From: Pseudomonas orientalis
GTDB lineage: Bacteria; Pseudomonadota; Gammaproteobacteria; Pseudomonadales; Pseudomonadaceae
Reading direction: 5' to 3'
Length of the DNA: 64,000 bases
Assembly: GCF_002934065.1 (NCBI RefSeq)
Contig: NZ_CP018049.1
Span: 308,501 to 372,500, forward strand
Both the position numbers and the translations under genes were made by a program. The notes under the pieces are model-generated. The model saw nothing but the letters and a program-made list of their open reading frames with translations, was not told the DNA's origin and made no database searches. Below, in pieces: positions 26,703-36,672 of this stretch; the first letter of the stretch is position 1, and every line of letters begins with the position of its first letter.

Positions 26703-28507
26703 ACACTGCGGTCCTCGGACGGTTGCACACTGACGCCCGGCGAGCCGGCGCGCAATTTCAAGGTTAACAGCGCGCCGCCTTCCTTGTGGTTGGCGAACAG
26801 CAGCTCGCCGCCGAACGCACGCATCAGGGTTTCACAGATGGCCAGGCCCAGGCCCAGGCCCTGGGTGCGTGTCTTGGTGGTGTAGAACGGCTCGCTGGCG
26901 CGGCCCAGGGCTTCCATGCAAAAGCCCGGGCCGTTGTCGCGGATATACAGGTTGACGCCCTGGTCGGTTGTTTGGGCACTCAGCCACAGTTTGCGTGGCG
27001 GGCCTTTTTCGGTGAGGGCGTCGAGGGCATTGGCCAGCAGGTTGCCCAGCACCTGGCGTAGACGGGTTTCACCGGCCTGCACCCACAGGGTCGCTTCGGG
27101 TAAGTCGCGGATCAGTTCCACTTCCATCGAGCGCCGCCGTTTGCCCAGCAAGGCCAGCGCATCGTCCAGCGCAGGTTGCAGCGCCACGCTTTCCGGCGCG
27201 TGGCGGTCGCGGCGAGCGAATGCGCGCAAGTGCGCGATGATCGACGCCATGCGCCCGGTCAGTTCGCTGATCAACTTGAGGTTGCCGCGCGCATCGGCGG
27301 TGCGCTCATGGTCGAGCAGGATTTCCGCGTTTTCCGCGTAGCTGCGAATCGCTGCCAGGGGCTGGTTCAGCTCATGGCTGATGCTGGCCGACATGGTGCC
27401 CAGCGCCGAGAGTTTACCCGCCTGCACCAGGTCGTCCTGGGCGCGTACCAGTTCCTGCTGGGCGTGTTCGCGCTCCAGCACTTCCTGTTTCAGGCGTCGG
27501 TTCAGGCCCTCCAGATCGCTGGTCCGCTCGGCCACACGCATTTCCAGTTCGCGGCGGGCCTTGGCTTCGAAGGCGATGCGCTCCAGGTAATGGCGACGGC
27601 GCTGCATCATCAAGCCGAGCAGCAGCATCAGCACCAGCAACGTCGCGCCGCCGACGGCCACCACGGTACGCACCGGGCGGTTGATCAGGGACTGGGGCGC
27701 AAGAATTTCCACGTTCCAGCCGGTTTCGGCGATGGCGGTGGATTGGCGCAGCCAGGCGCTGCTGCTGAGGTTCAGTGGTTGCGGATCACGGGTCGGGTAG
27801 GGCTGTATGGCAATAATGGCCTGGCGTTCTTCGGCGGTCAGCGGTCGCGTGGCGCGGAACCGCCACTGCGGGCGCGAGGTGAGGATCACCACGCCATTGT
27901 GGTCGGTTACCAGCAGTTGTTCCGGGGTGTTGCCCCACAAGCTCTCGGTGTGGTCCAGGTCGACCTTGACCACCAGCACGCCAATGATTTTTTCGTCATC
28001 GCGCACGGCGGCTGCGAAGAAATAGCCGCGCTTGGCCGAGGTGGTGCCCAACCCGAAAAAGCGCCCCAGGCGCCCGGCCATGGCTTCGCTGAAATAGGGG
28101 CGAAAGGAAAAGTTGCGCCCGACAAAGCTGTCCTGTTTATCCCAGTTGGACGCGGCGAGGGTCTTGCCGGTGGTGTCCATCAGGTACATCACCTCCACCC
28201 CGGCCTGGGCGGCGACATCCTTGAGCAGCAGGTTGGCGTTGACCAGGTTGGTGCTGATCTGCGGTGCATCCAGCGCGGTGCGCAACGCCGGCAGGTCACC
28301 GAGGATCTGCGGCAGCACTTCATAGCGATGCAGGGTACCCAGCAGGTTGGCGACGTACAGGTCGAGGGTCTGGCGGTTCTGCCCGGCCAGCTCGCTGCGG
28401 TAGTAGCGCTCGGCCAGATGCTCCAGCGGCCATAGCAGCGGCGCCAGGCACAACGCCAACAGGGCCAGGCTGCGCCAGCGGGGTCTTCGTGGAAGAGGTG
28501 GGGTCAT
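26699..28507 (-). CDS. dctB: DctB-type sensor histidine kinase
   Basis: A 602-aa membrane sensor. It has an N-terminal transmembrane helix (LALLALCLAPLLWPL), a large periplasmic tandem-PAS (dCache-like) region (residues about 40-290, VEVMYLMDTTGKTLAASNWD, GYFFAAAVRDDEKIIGVLVV), a second transmembrane helix (TVVAVGGATLLVLMLLLGLM), a coiled-coil linker, the H-box SASISHELNQPLAAIRSYAEN and an HATPase domain with NLLANALDAL, RDNGPGF and TQGLGLGLAI. DctB senses periplasmic C4-dicarboxylates. The stop overlaps the dctD start by 4 bp; the start lies 36 bp after rmlD. Confidence 0.88.
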   Translation of the reverse strand: MTPPLPRRPRWRSLALLALCLAPLLWPLEHLAERYYRSELAGQNRQTLDLYVANLLGTLHRYEVLPQILGDLPALRTALDAPQISTNLVNANLLLKDVAAQAGVEVMYLMDTTGKTLAASNWDKQDSFVGRNFSFRPYFSEAMAGRLGRFFGLGTTSAKRGYFFAAAVRDDEKIIGVLVVKVDLDHTESLWGNTPEQLLVTDHNGVVILTSRPQWRFRATRPLTAEERQAIIAIQPYPTRDPQPLNLSSSAWLRQSTAIAETGWNVEILAPQSLINRPVRTVVAVGGATLLVLMLLLGLMMQRRRHYLERIAFEAKARRELEMRVAERTSDLEGLNRRLKQEVLEREHAQQELVRAQDDLVQAGKLSALGTMSASISHELNQPLAAIRSYAENAEILLDHERTADARGNLKLISELTGRMASIIAHLRAFARRDRHAPESVALQPALDDALALLGKRRRSMEVELIRDLPEATLWVQAGETRLRQVLGNLLANALDALTEKGPPRKLWLSAQTTDQGVNLYIRDNGPGFCMEALGRASEPFYTTKTRTQGLGLGLAICETLMRAFGGELLFANHKEGGALLTLKLRAGSPGVSVQPSEDRSV

Positions 28508-28543
28508 GGGGATCGTGCGCCTGTGGGTACAGGCGCATTATGC

Positions 28544-29413
28544 CTAGTGCTGCCTGGCAAGACACTCGTGCAATGCATCCTGCCAGTGCGGCTGGCTGAC
28601 ATGCCACTGCTGCTGCAGGCGGCTGCAATCGAGGCGCGAGTTCAGTGGGCGCCTGGCAGGTGTTGGATAGGCGCTCGACGGGATCGCTTCCAGCTCAGCG
28701 CAGGGTTTGCCTGCCACGCGCAGGGCTTCGCCAATGGCCTGGGCAAAGCCGAACCACGACGTTTCACCTTGGGCCGTCAGGTGATAAACGCCCCAATCCC
28801 CGGCGTCACCGGCTTGCCAGCGCTCGATCAGTGCACGCGTACTGTCGGCGATGGTCCCGGCCCACGTCGGTGCGCCGATCTGGTCGGCGACAATACGCAT
28901 CTGCGGTTTCTCCTGCAGCAGGCGCTGCATGGTCAGCAGGAAGTTCTTGCCGTGGCTCGAATACACCCAGCTGGTGCGCAGAATCAGGTACTTGCCGCCC
29001 ACGGCCGCAATCGCCTGTTCACCCGCCAGTTTGCTCTGGCCGTACACACCCAGGGGGTTGGGCGGGTCATTTTCGGTGTAGGGAGCAGGTTTGCCGCCGT
29101 CGAACACGTAGTCGGTGGAGTAATGAATCAGCGGGACGCCAAGGGCCTTGGCTTCTTCGGCGAGAATGCGCGGGGCGATGGCATTGATGGCGAAGGCCGC
29201 GTCCGGCTCGCTTTCGGCCTGATCGACCGCAGTGTGGGCGGCGGCGTTGATGATCAGGTCGGGGCGGTGAGCGTGCACCTGTTGGCGGATAAGCGCTGCG
29301 TCGGCCAGATCAAGCTGGTCGCGGCCCAGCACGATGAGCTCGCCCAGGCCCTGGAGCCGCTGTTGCAGCGCCTGGGAGACTTGGCCGTGCTGGCCGGTGA
29401 TCAATATCTTCAT
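28544..29413 (-). CDS. rfbD: dTDP-4-dehydrorhamnose reductase (RmlD)
   Basis: A 289-aa extended short-chain dehydrogenase performing the last step of dTDP-L-rhamnose synthesis. The nucleotide-binding motif is ITGQHGQVSQAL (GxxGxxG), and the active site has the STDYVFDG segment and the YGQSKLAGE Tyr-Lys pair. It is the last gene of a tight rmlB-A-C-D operon with 4-bp overlaps. The product feeds LPS O-antigen, exopolysaccharide or rhamnolipid synthesis. Confidence 0.93.
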   Translation of the reverse strand: MKILITGQHGQVSQALQQRLQGLGELIVLGRDQLDLADAALIRQQVHAHRPDLIINAAAHTAVDQAESEPDAAFAINAIAPRILAEEAKALGVPLIHYSTDYVFDGGKPAPYTENDPPNPLGVYGQSKLAGEQAIAAVGGKYLILRTSWVYSSHGKNFLLTMQRLLQEKPQMRIVADQIGAPTWAGTIADSTRALIERWQAGDAGDWGVYHLTAQGETSWFGFAQAIGEALRVAGKPCAELEAIPSSAYPTPARRPLNSRLDCSRLQQQWHVSQPHWQDALHECLARQH

Positions 29414-29955
29414 GGGAATAAGTCGGCTTCCATCAACAGTTTACCGACTTGGTCCTTGGCGGACAGTTGCGGCGGTTCGGACAGCTCCCAGTTGATTGCC
29501 AGTGTCGGGTCATTCCAAAGAATGCTGCGTTCGGCGCTCGGTTGGTAGTAGTCGGTAGTTTTGTACAGAAACTCGGCGTGGTCGCTCAGCACTACAAACC
29601 CGTGGGCGAAACCTTCGGGCACCCACAGTTGGCGATGATTCTGCGCGGATAATCGTACGCCCACCCATTGGCCGAAGTTTGGTGAGCTGCGACGGATGTC
29701 GACGGCAACATCCAGCACTTCTCCGCACGTGACACGTACCAGTTTGCCCTGAGTGTGTTCGAGCTGGTAGTGCAGCCCCCTCAGCACACCTTTTTGCGAG
29801 CGTGAGTGGTTGTCTTGCACGAAGTTACGCTTGAGCCCGGTGGCGGCTTCAAAAGCCTTGGCGTTGAAGCTTTCGTAGAAGAAGCCGCGCTCATCACCAA
29901 ACACTTTTGGCTCGAGAATCAGTACGCCGGGTAACGAGGTTTCAACCACATTCAC
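29410..29955 (-). CDS. rfbC: dTDP-4-dehydrorhamnose 3,5-epimerase (RmlC)
   Basis: A 181-aa cupin-fold epimerase. Active-site features: [36 protein letters not shown] (catalytic His in LHYQ), [18 protein letters not shown] and [15 protein letters not shown]. Third gene of the rml operon, overlapping both neighbours by 4 bp. Confidence 0.95.
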   Translation of the reverse strand: MNVVETSLPGVLILEPKVFGDERGFFYESFNAKAFEAATGLKRNFVQDNHSRSQKGVLRGLHYQLEHTQGKLVRVTCGEVLDVAVDIRRSSPNFGQWVGVRLSAQNHRQLWVPEGFAHGFVVLSDHAEFLYKTTDYYQPSAERSILWNDPTLAINWELSEPPQLSAKDQVGKLLMEADLFP

Positions 29956-30827
29956 TTGGTTTCTCCGGCGAGCGAATAAAGGTATTGACCATAGCCGGTT
30001 TTGCCGAAATATTTGGCGCGTTCCAGCAAATAGTCACGATCAATCCAGCCGTTTTCGTAAGCGATTTCTTCCAGGCAGGCGACTTTCAGGCCCTGGCGGT
30101 GCTCGATGGTCTGCACGTAGGTGGACGCTTCCAGCAGGCTGTCATGGGTGCCGGTGTCGAGCCAGGCGAAGCCGCGACCGAAACGTTCAACGTGCAGGTC
30201 GCCGCGCTTGAGGTAGGCGTTGTTGACGTCGGTGATTTCCAGCTCGCCGCGTGGCGAAGGCTGGACGGCCTTGGCGATCTTGATCACGTCGTTGTCGTAG
30301 AAATACAGGCCGGTCACCGCATAGCTGGATTTAGGCTTCGCCGGTTTTTCTTCGATCGACAGGGCACGGCCCTCTTTGTCGAAATCAATCACGCCGAAAC
30401 GCTCCGGGTCCTTGACCCAGTAGCCGAACACCGTGGCGCCGGATGGGCGTTGCGCGGCGTTGCGCAATTGATCACCGAAGTGCTGACCGTGGAAGATGTT
30501 GTCGCCCAGGATCAGGCACACCGGATCATCACCGATGAACTGCTCGCCAATGATGAACGCTTGGGCCAAACCATCGGGCGATGGCTGTTCCGCATAGCTG
30601 AAACGCACGCCGAACTGGCTGCCGTCACCCAGAAGGTTGCGGTATTGCGGCAGGTCCACTGGCGTTGAGATCACCAGGATGTCCTTGATCCCCGCCAGCA
30701 TCAGCACCGAGATCGGGTAGTAGATCATCGGCTTGTCATACACCGGCAACAGTTGTTTGGACACGCCCAGGGTAATGGGGTGCAAACGGGTGCCGGAACC
30801 GCCGGCCAATACAATTCCCTTCATCAT
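29952..30827 (-). CDS. rfbA: Glucose-1-phosphate thymidylyltransferase (RmlA)
   Basis: A 291-aa nucleotidyltransferase forming dTDP-glucose from dTTP and glucose-1-phosphate. The signature [20 protein letters not shown] (G-rich loop with Arg) starts the protein, followed by [29 protein letters not shown] and the sugar-binding [20 protein letters not shown]. First committed enzyme of dTDP-rhamnose synthesis; overlaps rmlB and rmlC by 4 bp. Confidence 0.95.
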   Translation of the reverse strand: MMKGIVLAGGSGTRLHPITLGVSKQLLPVYDKPMIYYPISVLMLAGIKDILVISTPVDLPQYRNLLGDGSQFGVRFSYAEQPSPDGLAQAFIIGEQFIGDDPVCLILGDNIFHGQHFGDQLRNAAQRPSGATVFGYWVKDPERFGVIDFDKEGRALSIEEKPAKPKSSYAVTGLYFYDNDVIKIAKAVQPSPRGELEITDVNNAYLKRGDLHVERFGRGFAWLDTGTHDSLLEASTYVQTIEHRQGLKVACLEEIAYENGWIDRDYLLERAKYFGKTGYGQYLYSLAGETK

Positions 30828-31906
30828 GCGATCAGATCCTTCACGTCAGTATTGCCAAGTCGTTCACCTTGATAGCTGCCATCCTGGACCCTGCGGCACC
30901 ATTCCAGGTTATCGAGGTACCACTGCACGGTCTTGCGCAGTCCGGTCTCAAAGGTTTCTTCCGGGACCCAGCCCAGCTCGCGCTCGATTTTGCTGGCGTC
31001 GATCGCGTAGCGCTGGTCGTGGCCCGGGCGATCCTTGACGAAAGTGATCAGATCGGTGAATTTTTCCACGCCGGCCGGACGCTGTGGCGCCAGCTCTTCC
31101 AGCAGGGCACAGATGCCGCGTACGACGTCGATATTCTTCTGTTCGTTGTGGCCACCGATGTTGTAGGTCTCGCCCACCACCCCAGTCGTCACCACCTTGA
31201 GCAATGCACGGGCGTGGTCCTCGACGAACAGCCAGTCGCGCACTTGCAGACCATCGCCATACACCGGCAGCGGCTTGCCCGCGAGGGCGTTGAGAATCAC
31301 CAGTGGGATCAGCTTTTCAGGGAAGTGGAACGGCCCGTAGTTGTTCGAGCAGTTGGTCAACAGCACCGGCAGGCCGTAGGTACGCTGCCAGGCGCGGACC
31401 AGATGGTCGGAGGCTGCCTTGCTGGCCGAGTACGGCGAGCTGGGGGCGTAGGGGGTGGTTTCGGTGAACAGATCGTCCACGCCGTGCAGGTCGCCGTACA
31501 CCTCGTCGGTGGAGATGTGATGGAAACGGAAGGCGCTCTTCGCCGGTTCGGCCAGCTTCTGCCAATAGGCACGGGTGGCTTCCAGCAGGCTGTAGGTACC
31601 GACAATGTTGGTCTGGATAAAATCCGACGGCCCGTCGATGGAACGGTCCACATGGGACTCGGCCGCCAAGTGCATGATCGCGTCTGGCTCAAAGCGCGCC
31701 AGTACGGCGCTGACGGTGGCCTGGTCGATGATATCGGCCTGGACGAACTCATAGCGGCTGTTGGACGCAATGCTGGCCAGCGACTCAAGGTTGCCGGCGT
31801 AAGTCAGCTTGTCCAGGTTGAGCACTTCATGCTCAGTGTGCTGGATCAGGTGCCGAATCAGGGCCGAGCCAATAAATCCGGCACCGCCGGTGATAAGAAT
31901 GCGCAT
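30824..31906 (-). CDS. rfbB: dTDP-glucose 4,6-dehydratase (RmlB)
   Basis: A 360-aa extended SDR. Rossmann motif [15 protein letters not shown]; catalytic segment [11 protein letters not shown] (Thr-Asp-Glu) and [15 protein letters not shown] (Tyr-x3-Lys). It is the promoter-proximal gene, so the order is rmlB-A-C-D, with all junctions ATGA overlaps. The promoter must lie in 31907-32057, a 151-bp divergent gap shared with the fusion aminotransferase gene. Confidence 0.95.
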   Translation of the reverse strand: MRILITGGAGFIGSALIRHLIQHTEHEVLNLDKLTYAGNLESLASIASNSRYEFVQADIIDQATVSAVLARFEPDAIMHLAAESHVDRSIDGPSDFIQTNIVGTYSLLEATRAYWQKLAEPAKSAFRFHHISTDEVYGDLHGVDDLFTETTPYAPSSPYSASKAASDHLVRAWQRTYGLPVLLTNCSNNYGPFHFPEKLIPLVILNALAGKPLPVYGDGLQVRDWLFVEDHARALLKVVTTGVVGETYNIGGHNEQKNIDVVRGICALLEELAPQRPAGVEKFTDLITFVKDRPGHDQRYAIDASKIERELGWVPEETFETGLRKTVQWYLDNLEWCRRVQDGSYQGERLGNTDVKDLIA

Positions 31907-32057
31907 GTCGAGGGCCTTTTCCTTAGACGGACATTAAGCGAAAGAAGCATAGCTTGAGTTGTGAATCGAGCGGGCGCAAGCGCGGCGAGCAGGAGGGGTT
32001 GATTAACGCCCCCGAACAATGGCGATATAGACGCCTGATAAAACCGAGGTCGTCACA

Positions 32058-34967
32058 ATGTTGCTTGCCACATTGATCCATCGTGCCAGTCTGCCGTGCC
32101 CCCAGTTGAGCCTTGAGCAGGCGGCCCATCTGCTTGAGCAGCATTACGGCCTTAGTGGCACATTGCAATCTCTGGGCAGTCAACAAGACCTTAACTTCAG
32201 GATTGACAGCGCCTTGGGCCGCTTCGTTCTGAAAATCTGCCGGGGTGACTACGCGCCAATCGAGCTTCAGGCCCAGCATGCCGCCCTCAACGCGCTGCAG
32301 GCAAACGTACAGGTGCGGGTGCCCAAGGTGATCAAGGCCCTCAATGGCGAGGAGTTGCTGACTGTCAGCGTCGACGGGCAACCCCTGCACCTGCGGCTAT
32401 TGGACTACATCGACGGCCAACCCCTGACCCATTTGCCTCACCTGGGGCGCGACGTGATCGCAGGCTTCGGCGAGCTGTGCGGGCAAATGAGCCTGGCGCT
32501 GGCAACGTTCACCCATCCCGGCCTGGACCGCACCCTGCAATGGGACCCGCGCCACGCGCAGGCGTTGATCAAGCATTTGCTGGCGACCTTGCCCGACGTC
32601 GTCCATCGCGCCGCGCTGGAACAGGTCGCCGGGCAGATCGAGGCGCATATCGGACCTTTGGCTGCGCACTTGCCCTGGCAGGCCGTGCACATGGACATCA
32701 CCGACGACAATGTGGTGTGGCAGCGTGATGCGCAGCGGCACTGGCAGGTCCAGGGCGTAATCGATTTCGGCGACCTGGTGCATACCTGGCGCATTGCCGA
32801 CCTGTCAGTCACCTGCGCCGCGCTGCTGCACCATGCCGAGGGCGACCCGTTTGCCATCCTGCCGGCGATCCGCGCCTGCCACGCGGTCACGCCGTTGCTG
32901 CGGGAAGAGTTGCGCGCGCTATGGCCGTTGATCGTGGCCCGCGCCGCGGTGTTGGTGCTGAGCAGCGAGCAGCAGCAACGCCTGGACCCTGATAACGCCT
33001 ACCTGTTGAAGAACGCCGAGCATGAGTGGGAAATTTTCCACGTCGCGACATCGGTGCCGTTCGAATTGATGGAGGCGGCGATCCTCACTGGTGTCGGTGA
33101 GACGTTGGCAGAGTTGACCACCCAGGAATTTGCCCCGTTGCTGCCAGGGCTGGTCGGGCGGGAATTCGCCTTGATCGACCTGGGCGTACTCAGCCCGCAT
33201 TTCGAGGCGGGCAACTGGGAAACGCCTGGCATTGATCGACGATTGCTGGACGAAGCTGCGGCGGTGCATGGACTGGCGGCCAGCCGTTATGGGCAATACC
33301 GGTTGTCGCGCACCCGTCCGGACAGCGCTGTGGAGCCGGACACGTTTCCCCTTCACGTCGAATTGCATCTGCCCCCTGGCACAGTGGTTGAAGCCCCTTT
33401 CGCAGGGACCCTGCGCGAGGGTGCTGACGACTTGCTGTGTGTGCATGACGAGCGACTGAACCTGCGCGTATGGGGCGTTAAAACCCTGCTCAATCCCGGT
33501 GCGGTGGTAGTAAAAGGGCAGATACTCGGTGAAGTCCACGGGCCGTTGACCGTGCAACTGTGTCGTGCCGACCTTGAGGCCCCGCTGTTCTGTGCCCCCT
33601 CCAGGGCGGCGGCGTGGCAGGCGTTGTGCCCGTCACCGGCGGCGCTGCTCGGGTTGGCCTGCGACGCCGAGCCGGAGCTGGACCCCGAGGCGCTGCTGGC
33701 CCGGCGCGACGCCAGCTTCGCCCGCTCGCAGAAGCATTACTACGTCGACCCGCCCCGTATCGAACGGGGCTGGCGCAACCACTTGATCGATATGCAGGGT
33801 CGCTCCTACCTGGACATGCTCAACAACGTGGCGGTGCTGGGCCACGGCCACCCGCGCATGGCGGCGGTGGCGGCGCGGCAGTGGTCACTGCTCAACACCA
33901 ACTCGCGGTTTCACTACGCGGCGATTGCCGAGTTTTCCGAACGCCTGCTGGCGCTGGCGCCGCAGGGCATGGACCGGGTATTTCTGGTCAACAGCGGCAC
34001 CGAGGCCAATGACCTGGCGATCCGCCTGGCCTGGGCCTACAGCGGCGGGCGCGACATGCTCAGTGTGCTGGAGGCTTATCACGGTTGGTCGGTGGCGGCG
34101 GACGCGGTGTCTACCTCGATTGCCGATAATCCCCAGGCGTTGAGCAGCCGCCCGGACTGGGTGCACCCGGTGACGGCGCCGAATACCTATCGTGGCGAGT
34201 TTCGCGGGCCGGACAGTGCGCCTGACTATGTACGAAGCGTGGAACATAACCTGGCGAAAATCGCCGCGAGCCAACGTCAGCTGGCGGGTTTCATCTGCGA
34301 GCCGGTGTATGGCAACGCCGGCGGTATTTCGTTGCCGCCGGGCTACTTGCAGCAGGTCTATGGGTTGGTCCGCGCCCAGGGCGGCGTGTGTATCGCCGAT
34401 GAGGTACAGGTGGGCTATGGCCGCATGGGGCATTTTTTCTGGGGCTTTGAAGAGCAGGGCGTTGTGCCGGACATCATCACCATGGCCAAGGGCATGGGCA
34501 ACGGGCAGCCACTGGGTGCGGTGATCACCCGTCGCGACATTGCCGAGGCCCTGGAAGCAGAGGGCTATTTTTTCTCATCATCGGGCGGTAGCCCGGTCAG
34601 TTGCCGTATCGGCATGGCGGTACTGGATGTGATGGAGGAAGAAAAACTGTGGGAAAACGCCCAGGCGGTGGGGGGATATTTCAAGACACGCCTGCAAGCG
34701 TTGATTGAGCATCATCCGTTAGTCGGTGCGGTGCACGGTTCCGGCTTCTACCTGGGGCTTGAGCTGGTACGCGACCGCCAAACCCTGGAACCTGCGACCC
34801 AGGAGACGGCGCTGTTATGCGACCGTCTGCGCGAACTGGGGGTATTCATGCAGCCGACCGGCGACTACCTGAACATCCTCAAGATCAAGCCGCCGATGGT
34901 CACTACCCGGCGCAGTGTGGATTTTTTCGTCGACATGCTGTCGAAGGTGCTCGACGAACAGTTGTAA
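32058..34967 (+). CDS. Kinase / M23-like / class III aminotransferase-type (phospho-lyase) fusion
   Basis: A 969-aa three-domain protein. Residues about 20-340 form an aminoglycoside-phosphotransferase-like kinase: catalytic loop VHMDITDDNVVW (H211, D213, N-type residue) and metal site VIDFGDL. Residues about 425-515 resemble the beta-rich LytM/M23 or lipoyl-like fold (PPGTVVEAPFAGTLREG, PGAVVVKGQILGEVHG) but lack the HxxxD/HxH zinc ligands. Residues about 545-965 are a class III PLP enzyme with NSGTEANDLA, DEVQVGYGRMG and PLP lysine K811 in MAKGMGNGQPLG. Homologous kinase-aminotransferase fusions were used to identify human hydroxylysine kinase and the phospho-lyases AGXT2L1/L2, so this enzyme probably phosphorylates an amino alcohol and then eliminates phosphate. 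The actual substrate is unknown. Confidence 0.8.
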   Translation: MLLATLIHRASLPCPQLSLEQAAHLLEQHYGLSGTLQSLGSQQDLNFRIDSALGRFVLKICRGDYAPIELQAQHAALNALQANVQVRVPKVIKALNGEELLTVSVDGQPLHLRLLDYIDGQPLTHLPHLGRDVIAGFGELCGQMSLALATFTHPGLDRTLQWDPRHAQALIKHLLATLPDVVHRAALEQVAGQIEAHIGPLAAHLPWQAVHMDITDDNVVWQRDAQRHWQVQGVIDFGDLVHTWRIADLSVTCAALLHHAEGDPFAILPAIRACHAVTPLLREELRALWPLIVARAAVLVLSSEQQQRLDPDNAYLLKNAEHEWEIFHVATSVPFELMEAAILTGVGETLAELTTQEFAPLLPGLVGREFALIDLGVLSPHFEAGNWETPGIDRRLLDEAAAVHGLAASRYGQYRLSRTRPDSAVEPDTFPLHVELHLPPGTVVEAPFAGTLREGADDLLCVHDERLNLRVWGVKTLLNPGAVVVKGQILGEVHGPLTVQLCRADLEAPLFCAPSRAAAWQALCPSPAALLGLACDAEPELDPEALLARRDASFARSQKHYYVDPPRIERGWRNHLIDMQGRSYLDMLNNVAVLGHGHPRMAAVAARQWSLLNTNSRFHYAAIAEFSERLLALAPQGMDRVFLVNSGTEANDLAIRLAWAYSGGRDMLSVLEAYHGWSVAADAVSTSIADNPQALSSRPDWVHPVTAPNTYRGEFRGPDSAPDYVRSVEHNLAKIAASQRQLAGFICEPVYGNAGGISLPPGYLQQVYGLVRAQGGVCIADEVQVGYGRMGHFFWGFEEQGVVPDIITMAKGMGNGQPLGAVITRRDIAEALEAEGYFFSSSGGSPVSCRIGMAVLDVMEEEKLWENAQAVGGYFKTRLQALIEHHPLVGAVHGSGFYLGLELVRDRQTLEPATQETALLCDRLRELGVFMQPTGDYLNILKIKPPMVTTRRSVDFFVDMLSKVLDEQL

Positions 34968-35029
34968 CAAGTCGATTGTTATCGACTGCATTTGATCAGA
35001 CTTGTTTTCAGTCCTGTTTTTTAGCTACT

Positions 35030-35063
35030 AAAGCCGATATTTATCCGTTATAAAGTCGGCTTT
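35030..35063. promoter_or_regulatory. AT-rich hairpin before aguA
   Basis: AAAGCCGA (35030-35037) and TCGGCTTT (35056-35063) are a perfect 8-bp inverted repeat with an 18-nt AT-rich loop, 25 bp upstream of the aguA ATG. The flank has TTTT (35016-35021) on the left but no T-run on the right. It may be an operator or weak terminator for the upstream gene. Confidence 0.35.
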
Positions 35064-35088
35064 CACCCCATTCGGAGCCTTGATCGTC

Positions 35089-36195
35089 ATGACCACCCTG
35101 CACAGCACGCCTCGCGCCGACGGCTTTCATATGCCCGCCGAATGGGCGCCACAGACCCAGACCTGGATGATCTGGCCCGAGCGCCCGGACAACTGGCGCC
35201 TGGGCGGCAAGCCGGCGCAGGCGGCTCATGTGGCCGTGGCCAAAGCCATCGCGCGGTTCGAACCGGTGACCGTCGCGGTTTCCGCCGGCCAGTACGAGAA
35301 CGCCCGCAGCCGCCTCGACGTGCCGAATATCCGCGTGGTGGAGATGTCCAGCGACGACGCCTGGGTGCGGGACACCGGTCCGACATTCGTGATCAACGAC
35401 AGCGGCGAAGTGCGCGGTGTGAACTGGGATTTCAACGCCTGGGGCGGGTTTGACGGCGGTTTGTATGCGCCGTGGAACCGCGACTCACAAGTGGGAGGCA
35501 AGATTCTCGAGATCGAGCGCGCCTCACGTTACCGCACCGAAGGCTTTGTGCTGGAGGGCGGTTCCATTCACGTCGACGGCGAAGGTACCCTGATCACCAC
35601 CGAAGAGTGCCTGTTAAACCGCAACCGCAATCCGCACCTGGATCGCGCAGCCATTGAAGCGGTACTCAGCGCCAACCTGGCTGTGGATAAGATCATCTGG
35701 TTGCCGGATGGCCTGTTCAACGACGAAACCGACGGCCATGTGGATAACTTCTGCTGCTACGTGCGCCCCGGTGAAGTGCTGCTGGCCTGGACCGACGACC
35801 CGCAAGACCCGAATTACGCGCGCTGCCATGCCGCCATGGACGTACTGCAAAGCAGCACTGACGCCCAGGGCCGCTCGTTCACGGTGCACAAGATGCCGAT
35901 TCCAGGGCCGCTGTACGCCACCGAGGAAGAATGTGCCGGTGTCGATCCGGTGGACGGGAGCCAGGAACGTAATCCGAGCGTGCGCTTGGCCGGCTCCTAC
36001 GTGAACTTCCTGATCGTCAACGGCGGCATCATCGCGCCGAGCTTCGACGACCCGCTGGACCACCAGGCCAAGCAGATCCTGCAGAACCTGTTCCCGCAAC
36101 ACGAAGTAGTGATGGTGCCGGGCCGCGAACTGTTACTGGGGGGCGGCAACATACACTGCCTGACCCAGCAGCAGCCCGCCCCGCAGAGAAATTGA
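35089..36195 (+). CDS. aguA: Agmatine deiminase
   Basis: A 368-aa guanidino-group-modifying enzyme converting agmatine to N-carbamoylputrescine and ammonia, in the arginine decarboxylase route to putrescine. Family residues visible: W and [17 protein letters not shown] [35 protein letters not shown] (catalytic His) and the C-terminal nucleophile C357 in [16 protein letters not shown]. The start is the ATG at 35089, with GGAG 11 bp upstream; this gives 368 residues, the usual length. The partner AguB is not in the window. Confidence 0.94.
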   Translation: MTTLHSTPRADGFHMPAEWAPQTQTWMIWPERPDNWRLGGKPAQAAHVAVAKAIARFEPVTVAVSAGQYENARSRLDVPNIRVVEMSSDDAWVRDTGPTFVINDSGEVRGVNWDFNAWGGFDGGLYAPWNRDSQVGGKILEIERASRYRTEGFVLEGGSIHVDGEGTLITTEECLLNRNRNPHLDRAAIEAVLSANLAVDKIIWLPDGLFNDETDGHVDNFCCYVRPGEVLLAWTDDPQDPNYARCHAAMDVLQSSTDAQGRSFTVHKMPIPGPLYATEEECAGVDPVDGSQERNPSVRLAGSYVNFLIVNGGIIAPSFDDPLDHQAKQILQNLFPQHEVVMVPGRELLLGGGNIHCLTQQQPAPQRN

Positions 36196-36256
36196 GTGCA
36201 GTTGTAACAGTGCCTTGATGGCGAGTGAGCACCGCGTGACAGTGGTGTTCCAGGCA

Positions 36257-36287
36257 AGCCCGCGGCCCTGCAAGGTCGCGGGCTTTT
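36257..36287 (+). terminator. Intrinsic terminator downstream of aguA
   Basis: AAGCCCGCG-GCCCTGCAAGGT-CGCGGGCTTTT: a 7-bp GC stem with T-run, 61 bp after the aguA stop. Confidence 0.8.
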
Positions 36288-36430
36288 GTGCGTCTCAATA
36301 CCCGTGAATACGGGACATTGGCATAGCTCTTGTATCGCAGAGAGGCGACAGGGACTCAGGTCAAGACCGCGTTGTTCTGTCACATACCTTGAGTACGTTA
36401 GCCGCTCACGCAGCAGGAGAGAGCGCTGAA

Positions 36431-36646
36431 ATGAATGCCGAAATCAACCCGATGTATATGCGCACGTTCCACCCGGTACGGGTCGATGGCGATGCCATCC
36501 ACGCGCTGGGGCTCTGGTTGAAGGAAAATGGCTCGCGTCAAGTCAGGCAACAGCCTGACTTGCGCAGCGTGATGAGCGAACGCTACCCGGCGGGTTTGTT
36601 CACGGAGGATGAGGTGCAGGTGTTGTGCGAGCTGATGAGTCACTGA
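36431..36646 (+). CDS. Small protein of unknown function (71 aa)
   Basis: A 71-aa ORF starting MNAEINPMYMRTFHPVRV. RBS AGGAGAGAG lies about 9 bp upstream, which favours this ATG over the ORF's earlier in-frame start. It is predicted soluble with no cysteine except one near the C-terminus (VLCELMSH) and no transmembrane segment. The pattern WLKENGSRQVRQQPDLRSVM suggests a small helical protein. I do not recognise the family. It is convergent with the TonB-dependent receptor gene, with 26 bp between the stops. Confidence 0.55.
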   Translation: MNAEINPMYMRTFHPVRVDGDAIHALGLWLKENGSRQVRQQPDLRSVMSERYPAGLFTEDEVQVLCELMSH

Positions 36647-36672
36647 ACAGCTGCCACATCGCGCGCGAAGCT

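Noticed and set aside
27176..28435. A 419-codon open frame opposite dctB (similar long frames oppose the siderophore receptor at 37051-38790 and the OFA transporter at 60423-62219)
   Set aside because: Codon-bias shadows of well-identified genes, with low-complexity translations and no start context.
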